DNA from: JACJWR01 sp964627505
GTDB lineage: Bacteria > Actinomycetota > Actinomycetes > S36-B12 > UBA10799
NCBI GenBank assembly: GCA_964627505.1
Contig: CAZVKB010000004.1
Span: 1-64,000, forward strand
Length of the DNA stretch: 64,000 bases
Reading direction: 5' to 3'
Shown here piece by piece: positions 16,518 to 25,436 of this stretch. The translations under genes were made by a program, and so were the position numbers. The notes beneath the pieces are model-generated. The model had not been told where the DNA came from. It did no database searches and was given only the letters and a program-made list of their open reading frames with translations. How positions within the stretch are numbered: the stretch's first letter is position 1; the number at the start of each line of letters is the position of its first letter.

Positions 16518-16991
16518 ATGATGGATCCTGCCCAGCGACTCCGGTTTCCGCGATTGTCCATGACTGTCAGTGGTTTTGGCGTGCTGGCAACGGTCGTGCT
16601 GCTCGCCGGGTGCGGGGCTCCAGTTGCGGTGACTCCGCCTGAACCGGCGTTTGCGGCCTGCGACGATTTGGCGCAGGAACTTCCCAAACGAGTGGAGGGG
16701 CAAGATCGGCGCACAACGACCCCCACATCATCGGCTACTGCCGCGTGGGGAGACCCGCCCATGGTGCTGCGCTGCGGTGTTGGTACGCCGGTCGCATACA
16801 CGCCCACCGCGTCATTGGTCGAGGTCGGCGGCGTGTCGTGGTTTGCCGAACCGCTGTCTGCCGGGGTGCGGTTCACCACTATTGGCCGGGTGGTCAACGT
16901 CGAATTCACGGTGCCGGATGCCTATAGCCCGGAGGCTTACCCTCTGATCGACCTGACGGGGGCCATCACTAAAACCGTCCCGACGGTCTGA
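16518..16991 (+). CDS. DUF3515-family lipoprotein
   Basis: A protein of about 157 residues. An N-terminal hydrophobic segment ends in lipobox LLAGC, then the DUF3515 domain follows: FAACDDLAQELPKRVEGQDR, PMVLRCGVGTPV, GGVSWFAEP and a hydrophobic end. The family is restricted to actinobacteria and is regularly found beside ddl and thiL (Rv2980 in M. tuberculosis). Function unknown; the location next to a peptidoglycan gene suggests the cell envelope. Two adjacent ATG codons at 16518 and 16521 are possible starts, both without a strong ribosome-binding site. It converges with ddl. Confidence 0.85.
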   Translation: MMDPAQRLRFPRLSMTVSGFGVLATVVLLAGCGAPVAVTPPEPAFAACDDLAQELPKRVEGQDRRTTTPTSSATAAWGDPPMVLRCGVGTPVAYTPTASLVEVGGVSWFAEPLSAGVRFTTIGRVVNVEFTVPDAYSPEAYPLIDLTGAITKTVPTV

Positions 16992-17012
16992 CGTCTTATC
17001 ACGCAGCTTTGC

Positions 17013-18116
17013 TCAGCGGCCCGAGACTTCTGGCTCGGCACCGCGTCGCAGTGCGTCCTCGCACAGGGCATCGATGAGATCCGGGTAGCTGACGCCAGAA
17101 GCTTGCCACACAGCTGGGTACATCGAGGTGGAGGTGAATCCGGGGATGGTGTTGGGTTCGTTGAGCAGAACCTCACCGTTGGCGGTGAGGAAGGTATCCA
17201 CACGAGCCATGCCTTCGCACCCCAACGCCGAATACGCACGCAGGGCAAGTCGCTGAATTCGCGCACGCTCGTCCGGGGTCAGCGCGGCTGGCAGGCTGAT
17301 GTCAGTGGATCCATCGAGGTACTTGGCGGTGAAGTCGTAAAAACTGTGACCGCCGAGGACGGTGATTTCTGCGCATTCGCTGACGATCGGCCCGTCGGGG
17401 GTGGCTAACACGCCGCATTCGATTTCGCGCGCGTTCTGCACCGCAGCCTCAACGATCACGCGACGGTCATGGCTCCGGGCTGCTTCCACCGCCGCCGGAA
17501 TTTCGCCGGAGTCCACGACTCGGCTAATCCCGACGCTGGAGCCGGCACGAGCGGGCTTGACAAACACCGGCAGCCCCAGCGCTGCCACCTGGGCCAGGAT
17601 CTGCGCCCGGTCGGAGGTCCAGGCATGATCGGTGATACCTACGTAGGGCCCGATGGGGATCTCAGCGGCCAGCAGCGCTTCCTTGGTGCGAATTTTGTCC
17701 ATGCACACCGCAGATGCGGCGACTCCCGAGCCCACACACGGCACGTCGGCAAGTTCGCAGACACCTTGGATGGCCCCGTCTTCACCGCCATATCCGTGCA
17801 GCACCGGGAACACCACATCAACCTTCAGGACCGTGCCATCGGCGAGCACGAGGCCGGCAATCGCAGGATCGGGTGGGAACATGACCCGCGTACCGCCGCT
17901 GGGCACCTCGGGCACCACTGCGTCTCGGATGGTGTAGAGCTCAGGCTGGTCCGGGGCCAGAGTCCAAGCGCCGTCGCGGGTGATGCCGATCGGCGTGACC
18001 TGCCATCGGTCGCGGTCGATCGCGGCCAGTACGTTTCCGGCAGAGACGCACGAGATGCCATGCTCGGAACTGCGTCCGCCGAAAATCACCGCGAGATGGT
18101 GCTTGGATGGGGCCAC
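17013..18116 (-). CDS. ddl: D-alanine--D-alanine ligase
   Basis: A protein of 367 residues, ATP-grasp type, that joins two D-alanines for peptidoglycan. Motifs: VIFGGRSSEHGISCVSAGNV at the N-terminus, VFPVLHGYGGEDGAIQG, then KPARAGSSVGIS, ATP-grasp strands and LNEPNTIPGFTSTSMYP, which contains the metal-binding Glu/Asn. Length is normal. I place the start at GTG 18116, with TAAGG 9 bases upstream, because the extra 16 residues from a GTG at 18164 have no counterpart in the family. It diverges from the PLP-enzyme gene by 63 bases. Confidence 0.95.
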   Translation of the reverse strand: MAPSKHHLAVIFGGRSSEHGISCVSAGNVLAAIDRDRWQVTPIGITRDGAWTLAPDQPELYTIRDAVVPEVPSGGTRVMFPPDPAIAGLVLADGTVLKVDVVFPVLHGYGGEDGAIQGVCELADVPCVGSGVAASAVCMDKIRTKEALLAAEIPIGPYVGITDHAWTSDRAQILAQVAALGLPVFVKPARAGSSVGISRVVDSGEIPAAVEAARSHDRRVIVEAAVQNAREIECGVLATPDGPIVSECAEITVLGGHSFYDFTAKYLDGSTDISLPAALTPDERARIQRLALRAYSALGCEGMARVDTFLTANGEVLLNEPNTIPGFTSTSMYPAVWQASGVSYPDLIDALCEDALRRGAEPEVSGR

Positions 18117-18179
18117 AGCACGTGACCTTACCCGCTGATCAGCATGGCGCCGTGGCGCCACCACGAGAGGTGTCTTGCG

Positions 18180-19352
18180 ATGTCCACAACGCCCGAATCA
18201 GCTGCGGATGCCGGCTTGGATGGTTCCACCCGAGTGGATCACGCTTGGTCCATGGCAACGCGCACGATTGCCGCTGGTCGGCCGCACCGGCCGGGAGCAC
18301 CGTTGAATGTGCCGATCGTGCCTGCCACCTCGTTCACTGCCGGCGGCGATCTCGACTATGCCCGCGACAGCAATCCCACGTGGGTTGCGTTCGAAAACGT
18401 CGTGGGCGACTTGGAGGGGGGACGCGCGGTGGCATTCGGCTCCGGCATGGCAGCGATCGATGCCGCTTTTCGGGTGCTGATGGATCGCGTGGAATCCCGC
18501 TGCCCGCGCATCGCTCGCCCACACGTGCACTATGCAGGGTCGTCAGGGCTGCTCAATCATTGGTCCAAGACCGGGCGAGTCACGCTGGTTGAGTACACCC
18601 CAGGGGACGCTACGGATGCTGCAGCAGCTGCGCAGGGCTGCGACGTGCTCTTAGTCGAAACTCCTAGCAACCCCACTATGGACATCACCGACATCGCCGC
18701 AGTCACCCAGATCGCGCATGAGGCCGGCGCGCTGGTGATGGCCGACAACACCTACGCCACGCCATTCGCGACCCGACCGCTGGCACTGGGTGTGGATCTT
18801 GTGGTGCATTCGGCCAGCAAATATTTCGCTGGACACTCAGATGCACTTCTGGGTGTGGCCGTTGCCGGATCTGCGGACCTGGCCGATGAGTTGGCCGCCC
18901 AACGTGTTCGGGGCGGTGGCGTGCCCGGTGTGCTGGAAGCGTGGCTGGGCACTCGCGGCCTGCGCACGTTCGTGCTGCGCATGCGTGCCGCGACCGCCAA
19001 CGCTGGCGTGCTGGCCGCGCGCCTCTCTGCTCATCCGGACGTGTCGTGGGTGCGTTACCCAGGGCTGCCGAACGACCCTGGCCATGCGGTTGCGACCCGG
19101 CAAATGGCGCACTTCGGCGCAGTCGTGACATTCGCCCCGGCCGGCGGCGAGCCACGAGCACAGCAACTATGCGAAGCCACGCAACTGTGGTTGCACGCCA
19201 CGAGTCTCGGCGGTGTGGAGTCCACGCTGGAGCGCCGTCGCCGCCACGTCGACGAGAATCCGGCCGTTCCGGCAGATCTCATTCGTTTATCGGTCGGATG
19301 TGAAGATGTTGCGGATTTATGGTCCGATCTGGAGCACGCACTTTCGAGGTGA
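18180..19352 (+). CDS. Cys/Met-metabolism PLP-dependent enzyme (cystathionine synthase/lyase type)
   Basis: A fold-type I PLP enzyme of 390 residues. It shows the substrate-site YARDSNPTWVAFE, the cofactor segment VAFGSGMAAIDA, VETPSNPTMDITDI, ADNTYATP and the Schiff-base lysine in HSASKYFAGHSDALLG. The late SLGGVESTLERRRRH matches cystathionine gamma-synthase/lyase relatives. Whether it makes or splits cystathionine, or acts on O-acyl-homoserine, cannot be decided from sequence. ATG 18180 has GAGAGG 9 bases upstream; an earlier in-frame ATG at 18144 lies in the divergent promoter region. Confidence 0.88.
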   Translation: MSTTPESAADAGLDGSTRVDHAWSMATRTIAAGRPHRPGAPLNVPIVPATSFTAGGDLDYARDSNPTWVAFENVVGDLEGGRAVAFGSGMAAIDAAFRVLMDRVESRCPRIARPHVHYAGSSGLLNHWSKTGRVTLVEYTPGDATDAAAAAQGCDVLLVETPSNPTMDITDIAAVTQIAHEAGALVMADNTYATPFATRPLALGVDLVVHSASKYFAGHSDALLGVAVAGSADLADELAAQRVRGGGVPGVLEAWLGTRGLRTFVLRMRAATANAGVLAARLSAHPDVSWVRYPGLPNDPGHAVATRQMAHFGAVVTFAPAGGEPRAQQLCEATQLWLHATSLGGVESTLERRRRHVDENPAVPADLIRLSVGCEDVADLWSDLEHALSR

Positions 19353-19389
19353 CCGGCGTGGGGGACGCCGATTGCGCTAGAACTACATT

Positions 19390-20448
19390 GTGGCCAAGAG
19401 TGCAGATCGGAAATCGCCGCGCATCGACCCTGCCGAGCCGCTCTCTGTCGGTCGGCAAGTCCGACGGGCGCTCATTGCGTTGGCGAGCGTCTTAGCTTTC
19501 GGAATTGCCGGCTACATGATGCTGGGTTTCTCTTCGTTGGACGCGGCATATCAAGCCGTGACCACGATGACCACCGTTGGATTCAAAGAAGTTGTCGAAC
19601 CTTTCGGCACGTCGGAGAAGTTGTTCACCATCTTCTTCGTGCTGGTCGGAGTGGGCGTTGTGCTCTACACGCTGACCATGCTCCTGGGACTGTTCATTGA
19701 AGGTTGGCTCGGCCACGAATGGGAAAGGCGCCGAATGCAACGTCAGATTGAATCCCTGTCCGACCACGCGATCATCTGCGGGTGGGGTCGAGTCGGCCGA
19801 GCCACTGCTCATCAACTGCACAAGTCAGGCTTGCCGGTGATGGTGGTGGACAGCGAAGAAGACCGCTTCACGGACTGCCCCTACCCCTATCTCGTGGGGG
19901 ACGCCAGCCGGGACGACGTGCTCCGACAAGCAGGTATCGAACGCGCCCGGACTCTCGTCGCCACCCTGAACACCGACGCGCTGAGTCTGTTCGTCACCCT
20001 GTCTGCTCGAGCCCTCAACCCGGACTTGGTGATCATCGCACGCAGCCGCGTCGACGACACCGAGCAGAAGTTGCTGCGGGCAGGCGCTGATCGAGTGGTG
20101 AATCCCCAACGCATCGGCGGCAACCGGATCGCCGGGTTTGCGCTGCAGCCGCATGTGACCGATTTCCTCGATGTCGCCATGCACGACGACGACGTCGAGT
20201 TCCAACTTGAGCAGGTCATGGTGCATCAGGACTCGCTGTTTGATGGCTCCACGATCCGGCAAGCCCGACTACAAGAGGGCGAGGGCGCACTCCTGCTGGC
20301 TTTGCGCAAACTGGCGGGCGGCACGTTCCGCACGAACCCGTCCCCCGATGAAGTTATGCGTCCTGGTGACGTGGTGATTGCCGTGGGCACTCCTGAGCAG
20401 ATCAACGAACTTCGTCGACAAGCCGGCAGCTCGAAAGTAGACAACTAA
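19390..20448 (+). CDS. Potassium channel with RCK (TrkA-N/TrkA-C) domains
   Basis: A protein of 352 residues: two membrane helices around a pore loop, then cytosolic RCK domains. The pore reads AVTTMTTVGFKEV, near residue 60. Canonical filters read TVGYGD, so here Phe replaces Tyr and Lys replaces the second Gly. TrkA-N is clear: DHAIICGWGRVGRATA, MVVDSEEDRF and VGDASRDDVLRQAGIERA. TrkA-C covers about 250-345 with GDVVIAVG. The GTG start has no obvious ribosome-binding site. A TAGAAC 6 bases upstream could be a -10 box of a leaderless transcript (inference). Ion selectivity may be altered. Confidence 0.88.
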   Translation: MAKSADRKSPRIDPAEPLSVGRQVRRALIALASVLAFGIAGYMMLGFSSLDAAYQAVTTMTTVGFKEVVEPFGTSEKLFTIFFVLVGVGVVLYTLTMLLGLFIEGWLGHEWERRRMQRQIESLSDHAIICGWGRVGRATAHQLHKSGLPVMVVDSEEDRFTDCPYPYLVGDASRDDVLRQAGIERARTLVATLNTDALSLFVTLSARALNPDLVIIARSRVDDTEQKLLRAGADRVVNPQRIGGNRIAGFALQPHVTDFLDVAMHDDDVEFQLEQVMVHQDSLFDGSTIRQARLQEGEGALLLALRKLAGGTFRTNPSPDEVMRPGDVVIAVGTPEQINELRRQAGSSKVDN

Positions 20449-20519
20449 CCTCCGCCTTCCCAACTTTCGGACCTGCAGGCGACCTCGATGCTCCGGAACG
20501 ATCCACCGCACACCTTGCC

Positions 20520-22178
20520 TTAGCGCAGCAACAGATACCCAACCCCGATGGCTGTGATCGTGGCGGCAATGAATAGCGGCACGCCGAGCCGAACGAAAGA
20601 GGCATTCGAGTAGCCGCCGGGTTGCATCACCATCAGATTGGACTGGTGGGAAAACGGGTTGATGAACGTGAACGAGATTGCAGTGGCCACCAATGCCAGC
20701 AGCAGTACCGGTGACAGCGACATCTCCGCCGCAATCCCAATCGCCACTGGAGTGAGGATGGACGCAGCCGCAGCGTTCGTGGTGATGTTCGTGAGGATTC
20801 CCGTGGCCAACACAACCACCACCACCACCAGCGGCAGACTGCCAGCAGACAGGTAGGTGATCGCCCCCGCGATCACATCCGCAAGGCCGCTGCTCACCAC
20901 AATCGCACCCAGGCCCACCGACCCGGCCAAGATGAACAGCACATTCCAGTCCAGAGCCCGCGCCGCAGCTCGCGGCGTCAACACCCCCGTCACCACCATC
21001 AGCAATGCACCGGTGAAGGCGGCAATCTCCACCGGCGCCAGGCCGAACCCGGCGGTGATAATCACTGCCAGCAAGATCGCCAACGCCATCGGCGTCTTTC
21101 CGGGCTGCGGCACCTTTCCCGCAGCGTTCTGCCAGAGCGCCACTTCATTGCTGTCCTGCAGCACGGTTGGATCATCACACGTAAGGAAACAGGTCTCACC
21201 GGGCTTGGCTGGCGTTTCCTTGAGCGGCTTGGTGGTCTGGGCTGCGATCACTGTGAGGTCACCATCTGCGCCCAATTCCCGCATCGTGGCATGAGTACCG
21301 CTGGCGACAGAGGCGGAGTACAACCGTTGCGCCGACAGCCCAAATCGGGGACTCCCCCACAGCGCCCTGACCCCGCGCTCGGTGGCGGCGAACACCATCG
21401 TGTCCCCAGCTGCGATCGCCACATCCGGCTCTTCCATCTGGCCGCGTCGTCGCACGCCGATCAGTTCGAATTCCTGTGTACTCTCCAAGCCCAGAACTGC
21501 CGGGGTCCGTCCGATGGCATTTGCATGATCTTCCACCCTGATCTCCGCCCGCCAATCCATTTCCGGGGCTTCACCGAGGTCGCCGGCTTTGAAGAGTCGG
21601 GGTGCTGCAATCAACAGCACCACCCAACCCACCAGGCACACTGGCAACGCGATCGGCGCGAAAGAGAACAAGTCCACACTCACACCAGCGGCTCCGGCGA
21701 TTCCGGCGATCAGCAAGTTGGAGCTTGTGCCGATCAACGTGATTGAGCCCGCGAGCGTCGTGGCCTGTGCAATAGGTAGGAGCACTTGCCGTGCCGGAAT
21801 GCCCCGCGTCTGTTGTAGTTCCTTCACCGCCGGTATCAACATGGCCACAATTGGCGTGGTGTTGATGGTCGCTGACAGCACCCCGACCGGCACGATGATC
21901 TTGCGCAAAGTCTGCGACGCTGTCGTCACCCCGGAGAGCAACCGCCACGTCACCCGGGAAACCACTCCCGTGTGGATCACACCTTTAGCGATCACCAACA
22001 TGGCAGCTACGGTGATGATGCCGCCGTTGCTCAAGCCGGCGAATAACTCCGCGGAGGTCGCCATGCCGGTGAGACCGGCGACCGCCAGCGCACAGCCCAA
22101 GGCGAGCACCGGCGGCACCCGACCGGAGGCCATCGCCACCAATGTGACAATGACCAGAAGGGCCGCAAAGTAGATCAT
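20520..22178 (-). CDS. SLC13/DASS-type transporter with TrkA-C domains
   Basis: A protein of about 552 residues. Two blocks of membrane helices flank a central cytosolic insert at about 205-350 that contains TrkA-C-like domains (FELIGVRRRG...AAGDTMVFAA). The first block has LSATINTTPIVAMLIPAVKE and ITLIGTSSNLLIAGIAG; the second has ILTNITTNAAAASILTPVAI and FTFINPFSHQSNLMVMQPGG. These are the SNT-like helix-hairpin signatures of dicarboxylate/sulfate/sodium carriers. The substrate is uncertain. ATG 22178 follows a GTG at 22181, with GAGGGAG upstream. It converges with the K+ channel gene. Confidence 0.88.
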   Translation of the reverse strand: MIYFAALLVIVTLVAMASGRVPPVLALGCALAVAGLTGMATSAELFAGLSNGGIITVAAMLVIAKGVIHTGVVSRVTWRLLSGVTTASQTLRKIIVPVGVLSATINTTPIVAMLIPAVKELQQTRGIPARQVLLPIAQATTLAGSITLIGTSSNLLIAGIAGAAGVSVDLFSFAPIALPVCLVGWVVLLIAAPRLFKAGDLGEAPEMDWRAEIRVEDHANAIGRTPAVLGLESTQEFELIGVRRRGQMEEPDVAIAAGDTMVFAATERGVRALWGSPRFGLSAQRLYSASVASGTHATMRELGADGDLTVIAAQTTKPLKETPAKPGETCFLTCDDPTVLQDSNEVALWQNAAGKVPQPGKTPMALAILLAVIITAGFGLAPVEIAAFTGALLMVVTGVLTPRAAARALDWNVLFILAGSVGLGAIVVSSGLADVIAGAITYLSAGSLPLVVVVVVLATGILTNITTNAAAASILTPVAIGIAAEMSLSPVLLLALVATAISFTFINPFSHQSNLMVMQPGGYSNASFVRLGVPLFIAATITAIGVGYLLLR

Positions 22179-22366
22179 CACTCAGGGCTCCCTCACGCGA
22201 CAATAGACCCAATGGATTGGCCGGACGCCCGGAACCTAGCGCCCAGACTCCCGCGAAGGCAACTGCTGGCCACATGTTGTTTACTTGCACGTCACCTGAT
22301 ACCAATCTGCCGACCACCAAGCAGCGGGCCCACCCCCGACCTGCGCAGCATCTGGCGGACGAGCCG

Positions 22367-23203
22367 TTACACCCGATTGAACAGTTCCGGGTCTGGACCG
22401 GTCCGTTCGCCGCGATCCAAACCGTCGATAGCCGCCATCTCGGCCGGGCTCAAGTCAAAGTCGAACAACTCGAAGTTCTCCCGCATCCGGTCCGGGTGCA
22501 TGGACTTGGGAAAGACGATGTCGCCACGCTGAATTGCCCACCGCAAAGTGACTTGCGCTGGCGTGCGCTCGTGCGCCTGCGCAATCTGCTCGATCACCGG
22601 ATCAGCCAACACCCGCCCGCGGGCGATCGGAGACCAAGCCTCGGTGGCGATGCCCAGTTCCGCATTGGTCGCACGCAGCGCATCTTGGCGCAGATAGGGG
22701 TGTACCTCGATTTGGTTGACGGCTGGCACAACATCGGTCGCCGCGATGATCTGTTGCAGGTGTGCAGCATGGAAGTTGGACACCCCAATCGCCCGCACGC
22801 GTCCCTGCGCTAATAGTTCGACCAGCGCAGCCCACGCCTCCACATATTGCCCGCGCTTCGGTAGTGGCCAATGGATCAGAAACAAGTCCACATATTCCAG
22901 TCCCAGCGCGGTCAACGAACCGTCGAAAGCTGCCAACGCTGCTTTTCGTTCATGAAAGCCGTTGTTCAACTTGGTCGTCACAAAGACCTCATCCCGCGGC
23001 AATCCGCTGTCCCGAATCGCTCGACCGACCCCAGCCTCATTGCCATACATCTGCGCAGTGTCGAGATGTCGATAACCCTGATCCAGAGCGGCCAGCGTGA
23101 CCTGCGCTGCCTCTGCCGGTGGCACGAGGAAGGTGCCGAAACCTAGTTGCGGAATCGTCACACCGTTGTTGAGGGTGAGTTGCGGAATCTGATGAATACT
23201 CAT
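22367..23203 (-). CDS. Aldo/keto reductase
   Basis: An NADPH-dependent carbonyl reductase of 278 residues, AKR5-like (2,5-diketo-gluconate reductase group). Motifs: NNGVTIPQLGFGTFLVPPAE, GYRHLDTAQMYGNEAGVG with the catalytic Asp and Tyr, FVTTKLNNGFH with the catalytic Lys, LFLIHWPLPKRGQYVEAW with the catalytic His, IGVSNFHAAHL, and VFPKSMHPDRMRENFELFDF for NADPH 2'-phosphate binding. Complete length. The gene stands alone; the natural substrate is unknown. Confidence 0.93.
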   Translation of the reverse strand: MSIHQIPQLTLNNGVTIPQLGFGTFLVPPAEAAQVTLAALDQGYRHLDTAQMYGNEAGVGRAIRDSGLPRDEVFVTTKLNNGFHERKAALAAFDGSLTALGLEYVDLFLIHWPLPKRGQYVEAWAALVELLAQGRVRAIGVSNFHAAHLQQIIAATDVVPAVNQIEVHPYLRQDALRATNAELGIATEAWSPIARGRVLADPVIEQIAQAHERTPAQVTLRWAIQRGDIVFPKSMHPDRMRENFELFDFDLSPAEMAAIDGLDRGERTGPDPELFNRV

Positions 23204-23314
23204 GGCCTGATGCTGCCATCCGCCTCCGACGCAATCAACGCACCGGCGCGCCCGATCCGAGTACCGCTGACAACAAAATCAGTCCGAGTGCTGCTGCGCA
23301 CGCAACCTCACTGC

Positions 23315-24514
23315 CTACTCCAACACCGACAACACGATGTCGAGACCGTGCTCGAGATCCTCGATGGAAATCATCAACGGTGGCGCCAAACGCAACGTCG
23401 TCTCGTGCGTCTCCTTCATCAGTACGCCCTGACGCAATGCGGCCTCGCACCGCTGCCGAGCCGTGACCTGGCCACCAGCAGTGACTACTCCAGCCCACAA
23501 CCCCTTGCCGCGAACTTCCACCACGGATTCCGGCGCCTGGACTCGGAGCCGTTCCAGCATGGCAGTACCCAACTCCTCTGACCGCTGCTGCATCTCCCCC
23601 TCCCGCAACATCCGGATCACCTCACGCCCAATCGCCAAGGCCAGCGGGTTCCCGCCGAAAGTCGATCCATGCTCACCTGGGTGCAATACCGCCAAGACAT
23701 CATCCCGAGACACCACCGCCGACACCGGGATGATGCCCCCGCCCAGAGCTTTTCCAAGCAGCACCACATCAGGTATGACCCCCTCCCAATCACACGCCAG
23801 AGTCCGCCCCGTGCGACCCAGCCCGGATTGGATCTCATCAGCGATGAACAGGACGTTGGCCTCCCGACACGCAGCAGCCGCGGCGGTCAGGTAGCCCGCT
23901 GGCGGCACAACCACCCCTGCTTCACCCTGGATCGGCTCCACCAGAAACGCCACCACATTTTCGTCCGCCAACGCCGCGGTGAGGGCGCCGATGTCCCCGT
24001 AGTCCACCGCCTCAAAACCCGGAGTAAACGGACCGAAGTCATTGCGCGCCACCGGGTCATCACTGAAGGAAACGATGGTGGTGGTGCGACCATGGAAGTT
24101 GCCGTGTGCCACCAAGATCTTGGCTTGCCCAGGTGCCACACCCTTGACCCGATACCCCCACGCCCGCGCCGTCTTGATGGCGGATTCGACAGCCTCTGCA
24201 CCCGAGTTCATCGGCAGCACCCGATCCAACCCCACGAGGTCGGCCAGTTCGGCGCAGAACGGACCCAGCTGGTCGGAATGCATCGCTCGACTAGTGAGCG
24301 TCACGCGATCGAGTTGTGCGCGTGCCGCAGTTACCAGGCGCGGGTGTCGATGGCCGAAGTTGAGCGCGGAATAAGCACTGAGGAAATCCAGATAGCGACG
24401 GCCTTCGACATCCGTCACCCAGGCGCCCTCCGCCGAAGCCACGACCACCGGCAGCGGGTGGTAGTTGTGGGCACCGTGGAGGTCTTCGAGGTGGCGCAGA
24501 TCAGCAGCTGTCAT
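23315..24514 (-). CDS. rocD: Ornithine aminotransferase
   Basis: A class III PLP aminotransferase of 399 residues. It transfers the delta-amino group of ornithine to 2-oxoglutarate. The N-terminus HGAHNYHPLPVVVASAEGAW and YLDFLSAYSALNFGHRHPRL are typical of RocD rather than acetylornithine transaminases. Further motifs are MNSGAEAVESAIKTARAWGY, FHGRTTTIVSFSDDP, the PLP Asp in LFIADEIQSGLGRTG, the Schiff-base lysine in LLGKALGGGIIPVSA and HGSTFGGNPLA. ATG 24514 is internal to a longer frame. Upstream on the same strand is a broken FAD monooxygenase gene. Confidence 0.92.
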   Translation of the reverse strand: MTAADLRHLEDLHGAHNYHPLPVVVASAEGAWVTDVEGRRYLDFLSAYSALNFGHRHPRLVTAARAQLDRVTLTSRAMHSDQLGPFCAELADLVGLDRVLPMNSGAEAVESAIKTARAWGYRVKGVAPGQAKILVAHGNFHGRTTTIVSFSDDPVARNDFGPFTPGFEAVDYGDIGALTAALADENVVAFLVEPIQGEAGVVVPPAGYLTAAAAACREANVLFIADEIQSGLGRTGRTLACDWEGVIPDVVLLGKALGGGIIPVSAVVSRDDVLAVLHPGEHGSTFGGNPLALAIGREVIRMLREGEMQQRSEELGTAMLERLRVQAPESVVEVRGKGLWAGVVTAGGQVTARQRCEAALRQGVLMKETHETTLRLAPPLMISIEDLEHGLDIVLSVLE

Positions 24515-24583
24515 AGCCCACAGCCTAGGGCTAGGACACCCCTTTCGGCATGTCCACAACCTCCGGCCACGGTCGCGTCGAGG

Positions 24584-25415
24584 CTAGTACGGCAAGGTCC
24601 AGCTCGTTCGCAACTGTCGGGACAACACCTGGCTCGGCGTCAACCGCAGCGCAGTATTGCGCAGTGCCACAGCCACCGGCGCTTGCCATTGGGCGATCCG
24701 GCCGAATTGCGCCGCCCGCGCCACCACCGCATTCGCACGTGCTCGCCGCCGCAAACCAGTGCCAACGATCACCATCAATGCCGCAGCCGCCGAACCGCCG
24801 TCCCTCTCCCCAGAACTCTCCCGACCAGTCGGGCGTGAATTCTGCCTCCGCGCTGACCCCACGCCAGCAGGTGTACCCCGAGTAGCGCGGCGGATGCCTG
24901 CCCAGCACGCCCGTCCGAACCTGCGAATCCAGCCCGTCGGCACCAATCAAAATGTCCCCTGAGATGCGCTCGCCGTCGACCAAGGTCACCGTGGCATGAG
25001 CGGCATCTACCGCTCCCGCCTGCGCCGATGTGCGCACATGCACACCCCGGGACATGGCTGCCGCAAGTAAGTGATGCTGGAGGGTGGCGCGGTGCAATCC
25101 CCACGCTGGTGCGCCCACGGCAATGCGCAGGGCAGCGGCCTCGTTGGGCCCGAGCGCCGAGAGCACCCGGCCAGCCGCATCACAAATCGTGACCGAATCC
25201 AACACTCGCGCCACATCCGGAAGGTCGCCGACGAGCCCTAACCGCTGCAACGCCAGCACCGCATTCGGCTGTACCGTCAGCCCCGCCCCCACAGTCGTGA
25301 GCACATCGGCCTGCTCCAGCACCGCCACCTCGATGCCAGCCTCAGCAAGAGCTGCCGCCACGGTCAGCCCCCCGATCCCGGCCCCGACCACCACACACTT
25401 CAATCTCTCCTGCAT
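24584..25415 (-). pseudogene. FAD-dependent monooxygenase, broken by internal deletion and frameshift
   Basis: From ATG 25415, about 222 residues match the N-terminal part of PHBH-type flavin monooxygenases: VVVGAGIGGLTVAAALAEAG (Rossmann), GLHRATLQHHLLAAA, ISGDILIGADGLDSQVR and GGCGIDGDRWHWFAAAS. The frame then runs into Cys/Gly-rich nonsense and stops at 24531. In another frame, from about 24753 to a stop at 24584, the sequence reads RRARANAVVARAAQFGRIAQ and LRNTALRLTP, a typical C-terminus of the family. The junction lies near 24741-24753, in a GC-rich run. The expected middle, with the GDAAH flavin motif, is absent, so roughly 100 residues are lost and the frame is shifted. Confidence 0.75.
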
Positions 25416-25436
25416 GCCGCTACCTACAACCGCACT

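Noticed and set aside
23669..24838. Plus-strand open frame of 389 codons
   Set aside because: It lies opposite ornithine aminotransferase and the broken monooxygenase, is rich in Arg/His/Pro, and matches no domain.
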